Assembly (NCBI RefSeq): GCF_031157315.1
Contig: NZ_JAVIFU010000028.1
Coordinates: forward strand, 1 to 64,000
Origin: Paenibacillus sp. LHD-38
GTDB taxonomy: Bacteria; Bacillota; Bacilli; Paenibacillales; Paenibacillaceae
DNA length: 64,000 nucleotides
Reading direction: 5' to 3'
The translations under genes and the position numbers were made by a program. The notes beneath the pieces are model-generated. The model was not told the DNA's origin. It worked only from the letters and a program-made list of their open reading frames with translations, and did not search any database. Positions 25,996 through 37,300 of the stretch are shown one piece after another. Numbering within the stretch: the stretch's first letter is position 1; every line of letters starts with the position of its first letter.

Positions 25996-26781
25996 TTATG
26001 TGGCACCAATCGATTTTAGATACTCTATGCTCATCTTCGCGCTTATCAGCGGATGCTCGCTATCGTCCTGTTCTACAAAGTAATACTTGACTCCTATCCG
26101 CTTCGTAACGGATAATATCGACGGCCAGTCGAGTATGCCGCGTCCCACTTCCGTAAAATTGCCTGTCGGATCCATGTCCTTCACATGAATTAGCGGGACA
26201 AGTCCTTTGTAATATTCAAGAACGGCTGCAGGATTCAACCCCGCTTTTTTCACCCAATAAACATCAAGCTCCAGCTTCATCAGATCGGTCCCTACTTCTT
26301 TCAACAGACGATCCAGGACGAATGTACCCTGTATCACTTCGAACTCGTTGATGTGGTTGTGATACGCAAATTGGAGCCCGTTTCGTTTGATCTCCTTCCC
26401 GACCTTTTGAAAAAACGAGACAAGCTCGTTAAACTTGGCTATGTTCAAGAGTGTGTCTCTTGGCACAACGGGGCAGACGATATATTGGGCGCCGAGGGTT
26501 AATGCGTATTCGATTTGCTGATTCAGCTCGACTTTTAGCTTGTCGATGGGGACATGCGTAGATATGCCCAGCAGCCCCAGCCGATCAAGCTCCCTCTTCA
26601 TTTCCGCAGCCGGGATACCGCCGTATCCCGCAAATTCGACGGTTTTGTACCCCATCCCGGCCACTTTTTCCAAAGTTCCGAAGAAATCGGCTTCCGTTTC
26701 TTCCCGCACTGAATATAGCTGCAAACCCGGCGGAATGTTGGACATTTCCAGCAGTTTATTTCCTACAATCAGGAATTTCAT
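25996..26781 (-). CDS. Sugar phosphate isomerase/epimerase-type TIM-barrel protein
   Basis: About 261 residues from ATG 26781 (GGAGGAACCGG just upstream); an internal ATG at residue 13 (MSNIPPG) matches the family start better and is an alternative. LQLYSVREE, YKTVEFAGYGG, FAYHNHINEFE, MKLELDVYWVKKAG, PLIHVKDMD and YYFVEQDD are the metal-site strands of the AP-endonuclease-2/xylose-isomerase-like superfamily. The enzyme probably isomerises, epimerises or eliminates from a keto-sugar. It is 17 bases after the second GMC oxidoreductase, so it likely acts on that enzyme's product. Confidence 0.85.
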   Translation of the reverse strand: MKFLIVGNKLLEMSNIPPGLQLYSVREETEADFFGTLEKVAGMGYKTVEFAGYGGIPAAEMKRELDRLGLLGISTHVPIDKLKVELNQQIEYALTLGAQYIVCPVVPRDTLLNIAKFNELVSFFQKVGKEIKRNGLQFAYHNHINEFEVIQGTFVLDRLLKEVGTDLMKLELDVYWVKKAGLNPAAVLEYYKGLVPLIHVKDMDPTGNFTEVGRGILDWPSILSVTKRIGVKYYFVEQDDSEHPLISAKMSIEYLKSIGAT

Positions 26782-26798
26782 TCCGGTTCCTCCATTCG

Positions 26799-28265
26799 TC
26801 ACATCTGTCCGGCGATATGATCGGCGGTCCGGATAGCCAAAGCCGCGATGGTAAGCGTCGGATTGACCGCGCCATAGGGAGGCAGGACGCTGGCATCTGC
26901 GACGTAGAGTCCGGGTACGCCGTGGATTTGTCCGTACGGGTCGGTCCCGGAATTGGCGGGATCGATACCCATACGGCATACGCCGGCCACGTGATCAAGC
27001 GTATGCAGGCAAGGGTCGGGGGGGGCCACGCGGCCTCCGATCGCAGCTGCGTATTGATGGATATCCTGGGCCATTCGGGCCATGATCGCCCGGTCTTTCT
27101 CGCTAAAGGAGAAATCGGCTTGAAGCAAAGGTACCCCATACTCATCCTTTAAATGAGGGTGAAGATATAATCGATTTTCGTACCGGGACTCCACCTTGCC
27201 GTAACCGGAAAATCCGATTCCCAGTTCTCCTTTTTGTTCCAGCATTTCATTCTGCCTTCTGTAAATCTGCATCTGATACGGCCGATCAGCCGTTTGGGGA
27301 ATCAATAAGTATAAAGGCCCCAACGTTGCCGGCAAATCCCTTCGATTAATAACGGTGGAGAAAATCATGTACGAATGTCCAATCAAATAATGTCCGAGCG
27401 CCCTTCCCTGGACGCCGGAATACAGCAGCAACCGAACGGTTTCGAAAATGCCTGCCGACAAAATGATGTTTTTCGCGCGCAATATATATGGCTTCTTGTC
27501 CGGTGTCATCACCTTGACTCCAGCAATTCTGCCATGGTCCCCCAACAGCTGAACGGCTCTTGCCTGTACGGCCAAATCAAATGGCCGAGCCTCCAACCCT
27601 CCCGCCAAAAATGAAATGGAGCTGAAATATACGGTAGGATTCACCCCGCCGTAATTGACGGGTTCAAAGTTAATCGCACGCGGCGTAATTTCCGCCTCGG
27701 GAACCCCGTTCTCCCAAAAGCGATTGAGCAGGATCCGGCTGAGCGGGGAATCATAGGCGTCAGGTTTGTTCACTTTCATGATTTGTTCGGCAATATTATA
27801 ATAGGTTTGCATTTCATTATAAGGGACGGGTGTTTCGGCAATTTGAGACGGGGGCATGCGGGGAGTCACCATATCCCAGAACAACGTTTTACCGCCTAGC
27901 GCAATGGCTTGCCTCGAATCTCGCAAATCCGGCATTGTGAGCCCGATGGGTTTCGTGATTTTCGGATTGTAATAATAATTGCTGAAGTTTTGAGCCACCG
28001 TAGGAAGGTTGTAGGAGTGGGTTTGCAGCATGATCGGACCGGCTTCGACAACACCGATCTTCTTGCCGGTTCCCTTCAATTGCTGGCATAGTCTCCAGAT
28101 GGCCGCTCCCCCGCCGCCTCCAGTGCCGACGACGAGCACGTCATATTCAGTGCTTGACATTTGCTCGAGTGAAGTCAGCGGAATAAATTGATCCATGAAG
28201 GGGCCTGTAACGACAGGCGGGGGACATGGAGGAAATGATTCATAACGTTCCTTCAAGCGCACCAC
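26799..28265 (-). CDS. GMC-family FAD-dependent oxidoreductase
   Basis: 488 residues. The dinucleotide loop VVGTGGGGGAA and VVEAGP near the N-terminus bind FAD. The C-terminal GMC domain has CRMG, GLYVADASVLP and NPTLTIAALAIRTAD, with the His/Asn active-site region. It is related to gluconate 2-dehydrogenase large subunits and glycoside 3-oxidases and has no signal peptide. It starts 16 bases after a paralogue, suggesting that both arose by duplication and are co-transcribed. Likely role: oxidation of a sugar or cyclitol hydroxyl to a ketone (inference). Confidence 0.88.
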   Translation of the reverse strand: MVRLKERYESFPPCPPPVVTGPFMDQFIPLTSLEQMSSTEYDVLVVGTGGGGGAAIWRLCQQLKGTGKKIGVVEAGPIMLQTHSYNLPTVAQNFSNYYYNPKITKPIGLTMPDLRDSRQAIALGGKTLFWDMVTPRMPPSQIAETPVPYNEMQTYYNIAEQIMKVNKPDAYDSPLSRILLNRFWENGVPEAEITPRAINFEPVNYGGVNPTVYFSSISFLAGGLEARPFDLAVQARAVQLLGDHGRIAGVKVMTPDKKPYILRAKNIILSAGIFETVRLLLYSGVQGRALGHYLIGHSYMIFSTVINRRDLPATLGPLYLLIPQTADRPYQMQIYRRQNEMLEQKGELGIGFSGYGKVESRYENRLYLHPHLKDEYGVPLLQADFSFSEKDRAIMARMAQDIHQYAAAIGGRVAPPDPCLHTLDHVAGVCRMGIDPANSGTDPYGQIHGVPGLYVADASVLPPYGAVNPTLTIAALAIRTADHIAGQM

Positions 28266-28281
28266 TTCCTTTCGATCTTCA

Positions 28282-29727
28282 TTAATGAAAGCGGCCGATC
28301 ATATAATCTGCGGTACGTATCGCCAAAGCTACAGTAGTCAAAGTCGGGTTGGCGGGGCCGGTCAGACGCACCACGCTGTTATCGGCCACATATAAACCGC
28401 TGATTCCGTGGATTTGGCCGTAGGGATTGGTTGCCGAAGTGTCGGGATCAACGCCCATCCGGCAAGTTCCGCACTCATGGTTATCTTCCCCGGGAGCAAT
28501 GAGCAAGGGCGAACCGTCAAATTCAAGGTGCATACCGTTAACCGCGCTTTGCATCGAACCGAACATTTCGGGTATCATCGCTCGGTCCTGATTGCTGTAA
28601 GAGAAATTCACCTGCAATTGCGGAACGCCGTATTCATCATGCGTACCGGGCATGAGGAATACGCTGTTTTCATATTGCGCCTCGACGGTTCCGATACAAA
28701 AAAAACGGAATTTCAATTCCTCCAGAAGCGGCTTCTCCTCATAGTTGTACCAGAAGTATTCAAAGGGGGATGTGCCAAAACCGTAAATGACCTGCCTTCT
28801 GTCCTTGGGAATGGGAATCCAGAGGTTGGCTACGCCGGCTACTTCGCCAAATTGGCTGCGATTCGCTTGGGCATCCGCTACGACTTTCAGATGATTGACC
28901 AAATAATGCCCAATGGCCTGCCCGGGAATATCGGAAGAAAGAAGCAGACGGGGCGTCTCCCATGTGCCGCAGGACAGGATGACCCTTTTGGCCCGGATCG
29001 TATACCTTTTTTGGTCCGGGGTCATGACCGCAACGCCTTCGACCTTCCCTCTGTCTGTAAGCACCTTGACAGCCCGCGTGTTGACAGCAAGGTCGAAGGG
29101 TCTCTTGTTTAATGCATAGGACAAAAAGATAATCGAGCTGAAAAAAACGTTCGAATGGACATGTCCGTACTTCGTTGGCTCCATATCAACGGACATGGGG
29201 GTGTCCGCAGCGGACGGAAATCCGTTGGCGCGAAGCCTGTTAAGCAGCACTTGCTGTATCGAGGATCCTTCGGCATACCTTGTGTTCACATTCATCATTT
29301 GTTCGGCGATGAGATAATATGGGATTAGCTGCTCGTAGGAAATGGGCCATGACAAAAACCGGTCCGGTGTTAAGCGAGGGGACAGCAAATACCATTGAAG
29401 CGTTCTTCCGCCAAGCGCTCTTATCATTTTTGCGCCGGGATAATCGGGCCACTGCTTCCCGATGTACTCCGTATGCAGTGGATTATCAAAGTATTGGACG
29501 AAACGTTCATGATTCATAGTAGGGATATTCCGCCCATGCGTCGGCAATAACAGAGGACCTGATTCAATCATTCCGATCCGTATTCCGTTATTTCCTAATT
29601 GCTGGCATAATCTCCAGAGCGCGGCCCCTCCTCCCGCGCCGCTGCCCACGATCAACACATCATAATCGGTTTGCGCCATCTTCTCGGGTGAGGTCACAGG
29701 AATCCAGTCATTCATTGGATCAATCAC
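28282..29727 (-). CDS. GMC-family FAD-dependent oxidoreductase (paralogue)
   Basis: 481 residues, same domain order as its neighbour: FAD loop IVGSGAGGGAALWRLCQQL, MIESGP, central substrate domain, and a C-terminal half with CGTCRMGVDP, GLYVADNSVVR and NPTLTTVALAIRTADYM. It is the first gene of the GMC-GMC-TIM-barrel unit; the 135 bases upstream separate it from the divergent gerA-type gene and must hold the operon promoter. Two non-identical GMC enzymes in tandem could have different substrates or form a heteromer. Confidence 0.88.
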   Translation of the reverse strand: MIDPMNDWIPVTSPEKMAQTDYDVLIVGSGAGGGAALWRLCQQLGNNGIRIGMIESGPLLLPTHGRNIPTMNHERFVQYFDNPLHTEYIGKQWPDYPGAKMIRALGGRTLQWYLLSPRLTPDRFLSWPISYEQLIPYYLIAEQMMNVNTRYAEGSSIQQVLLNRLRANGFPSAADTPMSVDMEPTKYGHVHSNVFFSSIIFLSYALNKRPFDLAVNTRAVKVLTDRGKVEGVAVMTPDQKRYTIRAKRVILSCGTWETPRLLLSSDIPGQAIGHYLVNHLKVVADAQANRSQFGEVAGVANLWIPIPKDRRQVIYGFGTSPFEYFWYNYEEKPLLEELKFRFFCIGTVEAQYENSVFLMPGTHDEYGVPQLQVNFSYSNQDRAMIPEMFGSMQSAVNGMHLEFDGSPLLIAPGEDNHECGTCRMGVDPDTSATNPYGQIHGISGLYVADNSVVRLTGPANPTLTTVALAIRTADYMIGRFH

Positions 29728-29862
29728 AACCCTTCCGATTAGGCATTATCTTTATAACTATGTGCCAATCGCGATTCCTATGTGCTATGAATAATTGTTC
29801 CATTGTTTGCAATAATAACAAACACTTATTCTAATGATTACCGAAAGAGAAGTGCAACCGAT

Positions 29863-30963
29863 ATGGAAACAACGCCCCAACAACCCATTTCGCCGAGCTT
29901 AGAAGACAATCTGAACCGAATCAAGGACACGTTTTCGGATTGCAAAGATCTGGCCATTCTGCCATGGAGCTACGGACCTAATCTCGAAAGCAAGGCTTTT
30001 TCCGTCTATTTTTTTACGCTTGTTCAGGAAAAACATATGAACTATTTGAAAACCTCGCTGCAGGATCTTGTTATGCATGAGTTTGGACCTGCAACAACGG
30101 TTACATTAGAGGATATCGTACAATTTTTTAGTTTGAATGGGGTTTCTTCTCAATCCGTCGTACTGCTGAATGATTTTGAACAAGCGGTGCACAAAGTGCT
30201 CAACGGGCATGCTGTCATTTTCTTTGATGGATGGGAGCAAGCGATCAGTTATGCGGCCAAGAGCATCGAAGCCAGACAGGTCGCTGAGGCCATCAATGAA
30301 GCAACGGTACAAGGCCCCCGTGAAGGAACTGTTGAATCGCTGGACAAAAATATTGGCATGCTTCGGGCACGAATTAAAAGTCCCGATTTCAAGATAGAAT
30401 GGTTCACCGCAGGAAAAGAGTGCAAAACGGATATTATGTACGGCTATATGAAAAATGCTGTTAATCCGGCTACATTGCAGGAATTTCAAATGCGAATCGA
30501 TCAAATTGACAAAAGTATCGAAATAACGGACCCGTCATATATTGAGGCGCTGATTGAAGATTCCACCTATTCGCCTTTCCCCCAGTACCGGCATACCGAA
30601 CGGACCGATACCGCTGCAACAGCTTTGATGGAGGGGAAAATAATCGTTATGGCTCAGGGTTCTCCTACCATCTTGATTTGTCCCGGTCTGTTTGTCGAGT
30701 TTCTGATGACATCCGAGGACTACTACCAAAGAACGATTTATGCCTCCATGATTCGGCTAATAAGAGTCGTATCGTTTTTTATTTCCACGATGCTCCCCAG
30801 CATATATATTGCGTTTACCACCTTTCATCCTCTCAATCCTGCCATCCTCCGTCAAATCGATAGCTATCGCTTGCACAAATCCCCATTCGGTTATTTCGAG
30901 CTTGTCCAGCAGCAAGCCATATCTATAAGCCGGGCGGAGAAGAAAGCGCTGGCGGACAAATGA
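29863..30963 (+). pseudogene. Truncated GerA-type spore germinant receptor A subunit
   Basis: From ATG 29863 about 325 residues match the N-terminal cytoplasmic domain of GerAA/GerKA proteins: DLAILPWSY, HAVIFFDGWEQA, REGTVESLDKNIGMLRARI, and the first membrane segment STMLPSIYIAFTTFHP. After about residue 330 the sequence turns unrelated (ILRQIDSYRLHKS...) and the frame ends at 30963, whereas the family has about 500 residues with four or five membrane helices. No gerB- or gerC-type partner follows. An IS66 tail lies immediately downstream, so IS-linked deletion probably removed the rest. Confidence 0.75.
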
Positions 30964-30974
30964 AAGGGGGGGCT

Positions 30975-31262
30975 ACTTCTCTCAATATCAAAACAGAAGC
31001 GGATTCCGTATTCCAAAACAGCAACGATCTCGCATACTGCCAAAAAGTAAGCTTGGAGAAGCCATCACATACAGCTGGAATCAATGGGATAAACTGAACG
31101 TGTTTTTGGAAGATGGAAAACTTGAAATCGACAATAATCGAAGCGAACGAGCAATTAAGCCTTTTGTCATCGGTCAGAAAAACTGGCTTTTCTCGAATAG
31201 GGTTGAATCCGTTCAAGTTAGCCTTCATCTTGTCGAATAGGTGGGGGCTATTTGACGCTTAC
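30975..31262 (+). mobile_element. IS66 3' remnant with right inverted repeat
   Basis: The frame from about 30975 gives RILPKSKLGEAITYSWNQW, LEDGKLEIDNNRSERAIKPF and VIGQKNWLFSN, the conserved C-terminal block of IS66 TnpC transposases including the catalytic Glu region. The frame then degenerates. The sequence ends with GGCTATTTGACGCTTAC at 31246-31262, the complement of the IS66 terminal repeat beginning GTAAGCG. Only the right end is present. Confidence 0.75.
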
Positions 31263-31276
31263 CGGGTTAAAACAAA

Positions 31277-31323
31277 ATTGGCTGGCTTAAGTCCAGTACA
31301 ATACCGAACTCAAACCAGCCAAT
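31277..31323 (-). terminator. Terminator of the SLH-anchored glycosidase gene
   Basis: ATTGGCTGG / CCAGCCAAT stem with a long loop, followed on the minus strand by TTTTGTTTT; 77 bases after the stop codon of the large surface protein. Confidence 0.55.
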
Positions 31324-31399
31324 CAACTGCATAATAGAAACTCTAACGTTAAGAGGTCACTCCCCTTCACTGTAACCCCTTAATGGCAAGATACCTGGC

Positions 31400-34300
31400 C
31401 TAGATCAGTCCTGAATTTTGTAACAGTCTTCTGACAATCACTACAACTTCTGCCCTACTGATACTGTCATCAGGAGCAATCAAACTGCCATTTCTGCCCA
31501 AAATCAATCCTGCCTTTATGCTGGCAGTGACACTGCTTCTTGCATAATCTGCAGTATTATCCGCATCACTAAAACCTGCAAGAATTTTATCCATCTCTCC
31601 GTTTGCAAGCTCTACCTTCAGACCTGTTATGTCCATTGCCATTGCTATCATAGTCATCGCTTGTTCACGGGTTAAAACATCGTTTGGTCCGAATTTTCCG
31701 CTACCATAGCCAGATATAATGTTATACTCGGCTGCTGTTACAATATAGCTGCTATACCACTCGCCACCCTTAATATCTGTAAACGGTATATCTCCGTTTT
31801 CCGGCTTGAGTCCCAATGATCTGACGAGAATTGCAACAAACTCGGCGCGGGTGATATCCTTATCGGGATCAAACATATCATTGCCCACACCGCTGATTAC
31901 CATTCTTGAACCCATGTCATTAATCGCATCTTTGGCCCAATGGCTTGTTACATCGTTAAATTCCACCGGCTTCCAAATGACAGAATATGAACTGTTTGTT
32001 AGGCTGCTGATTTGTGCATAGTATTTGCCGTCAATAACCATAATCTTCGTCGGTACAGGCCTTACCGTTCCGTCAGGATTTACTACAACCCCTGTTGATA
32101 TTTTTGCCGGGTCAACACCATCAGGTATTGCTATCATCCTTTCTACATATGCACTGAATTTCGAAAGTTCTACTGTCCTACCGTCGTTAGTGAATGTGAT
32201 TATGAACTCTACAGGTTTTACCAAAAATTGATAATTGTTTTTGTTGGCTACATCCTCAACCAGTTCAACTATCCCCTTAGCTGGTTCTGATATTACAATA
32301 TTTACTGAAATATCCTTCAGTTCAACCTGTTTCCCAATCTGTTCTAAGATTGCATCAATGTTCATTTGTGAAGCCGGAAGCGTATAAGTACCCTTTTCAG
32401 TTTTTAATTCAAGAACAGCTCTCTTGTTTTCCATATTTTTAATAATTTGTCCGTTCAGTTTTCCAATCACAACGTCAGTTTTGGCATTAACCGAGATGGT
32501 TAAAACTGCATTGTTTCCTTCCTGTAGCAGTATTTCCTCTACTTTTTTGTCATCTACTTCAACCGTTATAACTGTTTTGTCTCCTTCTTTGGTAGTGGTT
32601 GCTGTAGCAGCAGTTCCAGCTTTTCCATTGACAAAAATTTCGACTCCAGTTTCCTCTGGCTTTGTCGGCGTTGTAGGAGTACTGTTTCCTCCCGAACTTC
32701 CACCACTTGAAGTTCCGAGTGGCGTTACCGCATTGGATGCTGCTGATTCCTGCCCACTTCCAACCTCATTTACTGCTTTTACGCTAAAGGTATAAGCAGT
32801 ACCATTTGTCAAGCCGGTTACCTCAATGGTTGTGCTTGTTCCTGTTACTGTAACACTACCCGGAGTTGAAGTGACAATGTACCCTGTAATAGGAGAACCG
32901 CCATTGTTAGTTGGTGCTGTAAAGCTTACTGTAGCCTTACCATTGCCGGTTACTGCATTTACGTTCGTCGGCGCTTCTGGTACGGTCTTGAGTTCTTCTT
33001 GCACTTCTTGCAATCCTGCAAAAGCAACTTGAAGTGTTGAATTAGCTTGATCAACTTCAACTTGAGTAGAAATGTTATCTTCCTTAACTATGATTGCTTC
33101 TTCTAAAGCTTTAGCAAAGGTTTTCCAACTTTGTATTGTATATTTTGCTTCCTCAATGTTAGATACACTTTGAATTGTCGTTATAAGCTCATTTCGATCT
33201 ACCAAAAGAAGTGCATTGTCGACAACACCTAGTTTAAATTTGGCTTGAATAATATAACTTAAATCAGTTGTCACTCCGCCTTTCCATGCTTTAGAGAATT
33301 CCTCATCCCAATGTCCGTAAGAATTCATGATAAGGGTACCATCTGGTTGTACGACTATACCAGCGTATCCTGTATCCCCTGAATAAAAGTTCTGTGCAAA
33401 ATCTTCTTTTAACATGATGCGATATTGACCTTCGTTTTGCTGCATCAAATCTTCATAAGTTCCAACCCAGGCTACCCATTCGCCCGCTCTCCAATCGCCA
33501 GGTTCAATGATACCGTTTTGATTATAATCAAGAATAATTTCTCGGAAAGTTACGACGAGACGGCCGGTAATTGGTTCGTAGACTGCCTTATGTCTTTCCC
33601 CTTGCAATGCTCCTTGGACCTCTTCCGGTTCACTCCACGTCTCACCTTCGTCGTCAGAATAGAACATAACTGACTTGTGTTGATGTGACTGGCTTCTAGC
33701 CAAAGCTACAATTCTGTTACCATCCGGTGATCGGAACATTTCCACCTCGCAGATTTGGTAGCTGCTTTCAATCGATCTGTATTCGCTTAAATAGGGTACT
33801 GGCTTACTCCATTGTTCATTGCCATGTTCATCATAAGTTAAATAAGTTTTGTAATTGGTGAAACCATAATCGTGATAAACTCCCATCCATTTATCCATTA
33901 AATTCCCATTCTCATCCTTCAACTGGGTTAAACTTGCCATAGCTACTATAGCGTTATTCGGCTTATTATCAATATTCGTATACCAATGCTGATACTCTGT
34001 CCAAGTCTCTCCACCGTCATCAGAATACGATGTGTTCCATCCTGTCGAACCATCTCCCCACCCTGGACAACCGGTAATCAAGATAAGCCTCTCTTTGCCG
34101 TTACTCATATTTAATTTATAGATAGTAGGTGTTTCTTGAGATCTTGCCCATGAGGCCGGAGTCTCCTTTTCAACCCAGGTTTCCCCCGCATCATAGCTTA
34201 TTTGTAGGACAAGAGGACCTTTACCATGACCAATTGGATACGCTGTAATCAATGTTTTATTATCGCCCAGCATAACCATATCCGGCTGCCCCAAATATTG

Positions 34301-37300
34301 TCGCTCTGTACCTTTGCCGTTCTCAATCGTTGTAATAAATTTATCGTCTAAATGATATTGCGGGATTGAATATTGAATATTCAAATGTTTTGCTACCTTA
34401 ATCCCTATCGTTTTCTTATAACCGCCAACCACATTTTCAACAGTAATTGTAGCATCGCCTTTATTTATCGCATTCACTTTACCGCTTTCACTTACAGTTA
34501 CAACTTGTGGATTACTAGAAGTATAGGTTAACGATTTATCTGGATTATCAGATATGAGTTCAGCTTGAATTTGATAGGAATCTCCGATATATAGCTTTTT
34601 ACTCATTTCAGAAATATTCAATCCATTCACGTAGCTTATCGTTTTTACTTCATCTGGTGTCAATGTACGATTAAATACTTTTACTTCATCTAACACCCCA
34701 CTAAATCCACGTCCACCAATTATTTTTGTTGGAGCCAAAAGCGGTGTCTTCACATTTTGATTCCAAACAATCGTTGATTTTAAAAGGCCGTCAATATAGA
34801 GATTAAGATTGGATGCGTTGCTAGTTACCGTAATATGTTTCCAACTATTTTTCTCTAAGAGATAATTAAAAGTTAAGAAACCTTCTGGTACATGTATAGA
34901 CATCTTACTTTCTGTACCATCACGGCGTACATCAATGGAAGTGGAACTTAGCTGATTACCAGTAAACGATTTACCATCCCATAGTGCGGATGCGGTCTCA
35001 TTACTACCGGCATCTTTTACCCAAAAGGATACTGTCCAATCTTTTGTCAATGTAACTGGCGAAGTAATCTCGACCTTGTCTTCTTTTGCAAATTGAATCG
35101 CGTTGCCAGACATACCTTCAACAATTGTTCCACCTGTTAACGTTCCGTTTGCCGATCCCCAACTATCAGTTATCGTATTAGCTGTAACATTATCAAAAGA
35201 ATAATAAGACACCTGAGCCTCAGGATCAACTTTTGGCCGACCTACGATAACTTGAATAGAAGTCGTTTTAGTTGGATCAGCTTGGGAAGTGACCGTGATT
35301 GTCACAGTTCCTATGCCTTTACCAGTAACTAGTCCATTCGAATCTACACTTGCGATACCTTCATTAGACGATGTCCATGTTACGGTTGGGTTACTAATGT
35401 TGTCTGGTTTCAATATTGCATGTAGCTGTTTTGTTGCACCAATACCAACAGATATTTCTGCACCTTCTTGGATTGCTATAGATTCTATCGCAACCGGATT
35501 ATTTTTAATTTGAATATATTTTGATGTTAGAGCTTTTAGTTCTTCACGAATTTGATCCATGTCTGCCGCAATTTGAGCCTTGCCAGCCGTTGATAAGTAG
35601 TAACCTGATGAACTATAATTTGGTTTTATTTTGGCTAGCAATCTATCCACATCAGCATTCATGGCAGGAACTTCTTTTTTGATAAGCATCAATTTATTCA
35701 CATCGCGTACACCTTCGGCCATTTTCTCAAGTCGTACACTTGATTTGGAAGAGGGATTTGTAGCAGTACGCTCATCTGGGAATATTAGGAATGTATCCCC
35801 CGCCTCGAATGCGTTATGGGTCGTATCCTCTAACGGGTTCTTTACCCAAGAATCATAGGCCCAGCGTAAATACCCTTCTCCTCCCACAGCATAAGAATAC
35901 ATCATAGTCCAATAACTTTCTGCTGGTGTACTAAGTGAGAAATTTCCTGGTGTATGACCCGTACAAGAATAAATGGTGGTCCTAAGGCCAAGTGCTTTAC
36001 GTTGATTAAGAAATTGAGCAAATTCTGTTGGATGAGCTTTCACTGCTATCGTTCCAACACTCAGATCATCCACACGCATTCCTAAATCTTTCTTTGCCAC
36101 AAAAGCATCCATAGCCCCTGCTGTTTTCAAGCTATCTCCGTGAATCCCTTTAACACTCTCAATCAGATCAAAAATTGCCCCGCTGAATCCTCTCTCGTCA
36201 ATCCCCAGATAGGTATGATCAAACCATCCCTTTTCTTCTAGATGTTCAACAAAACTATTTAAAAATAGTTTCCAAATGCGCGTGTATTCACTCGTACCCA
36301 CACTAGAAAACGAAGCACTTACATTACGACTTGTAGCTTCGTCATAGTAGGTAAAGGAGTTATGCCAAGGAGCAATACCATAAGCAACAATTTTATCTCC
36401 AAGTCCTAATGTTTTATTAAAATTTACCCATGCATCAAAATCAGAATAATCAAAGGTAAACGTACCATCCGTCTTTTTTGTCCATTTGATCATGGATGGG
36501 TAGTGAATTTCGTTTGCACTATAAGTCTGACCATCCCATGCATCATCAACAATTGTCGTGGTAATTGCATGCCCACCCAATTGTTTATATTTCTCCATAT
36601 GTGGAAGTAAAATTTCTAGATGCTTTTGTGAAAAAGGCTCCACACCATAGTATTCTGCTACACTATACGGAGCCTGCCATAATTCAATATCAAAACCATC
36701 TTTAAACTCTTCTGCATCAGGCATCGTTGCATCTAATACTTCTAGATTATATGTAAATTCTATCGGTGTATCTACTCTGTCTGCTGTTACGATAATTTTA
36801 CCAACATAGGTTCCAGACTGTGTATCCTTAGGTACATCAAATTCAACCCAAACTGGCTGTACCGCATTAAATGGAATCTGTATTGGTGTCGTTTGATATA
36901 GAATATCATTACTTTCTGCGCGATTCCCCTCTGGTACAGGCCTTGTTTTGCTACCATACCCTGGCATACCAGTATAAGCTTGTGTAGATTTAATAAATGT
37001 TGTAGTGATATTATTAGCCGATAACGTGTCGGTTCCGCTTACAAAATCCGTTGCCTGTACACTTATATTACTTAAGCCAGATTCTAATGAAATCAATGCA
37101 ATTTCCGATACTGCTTTATCATTTTTCCATGCATAAATTGATTTATTTACTACACCTAAGTTCTTAACTTCCGTATAACGATCCTGTGTGTATTGAGTAT
37201 TTGTGTCAACTATACTTCCATGAATCTGCGTATTCCCCTCGGTTACAATCACTGTAAGCGTTTTAGACAAGTTGTATTTTAATGAGCTTATTGTAATAGT

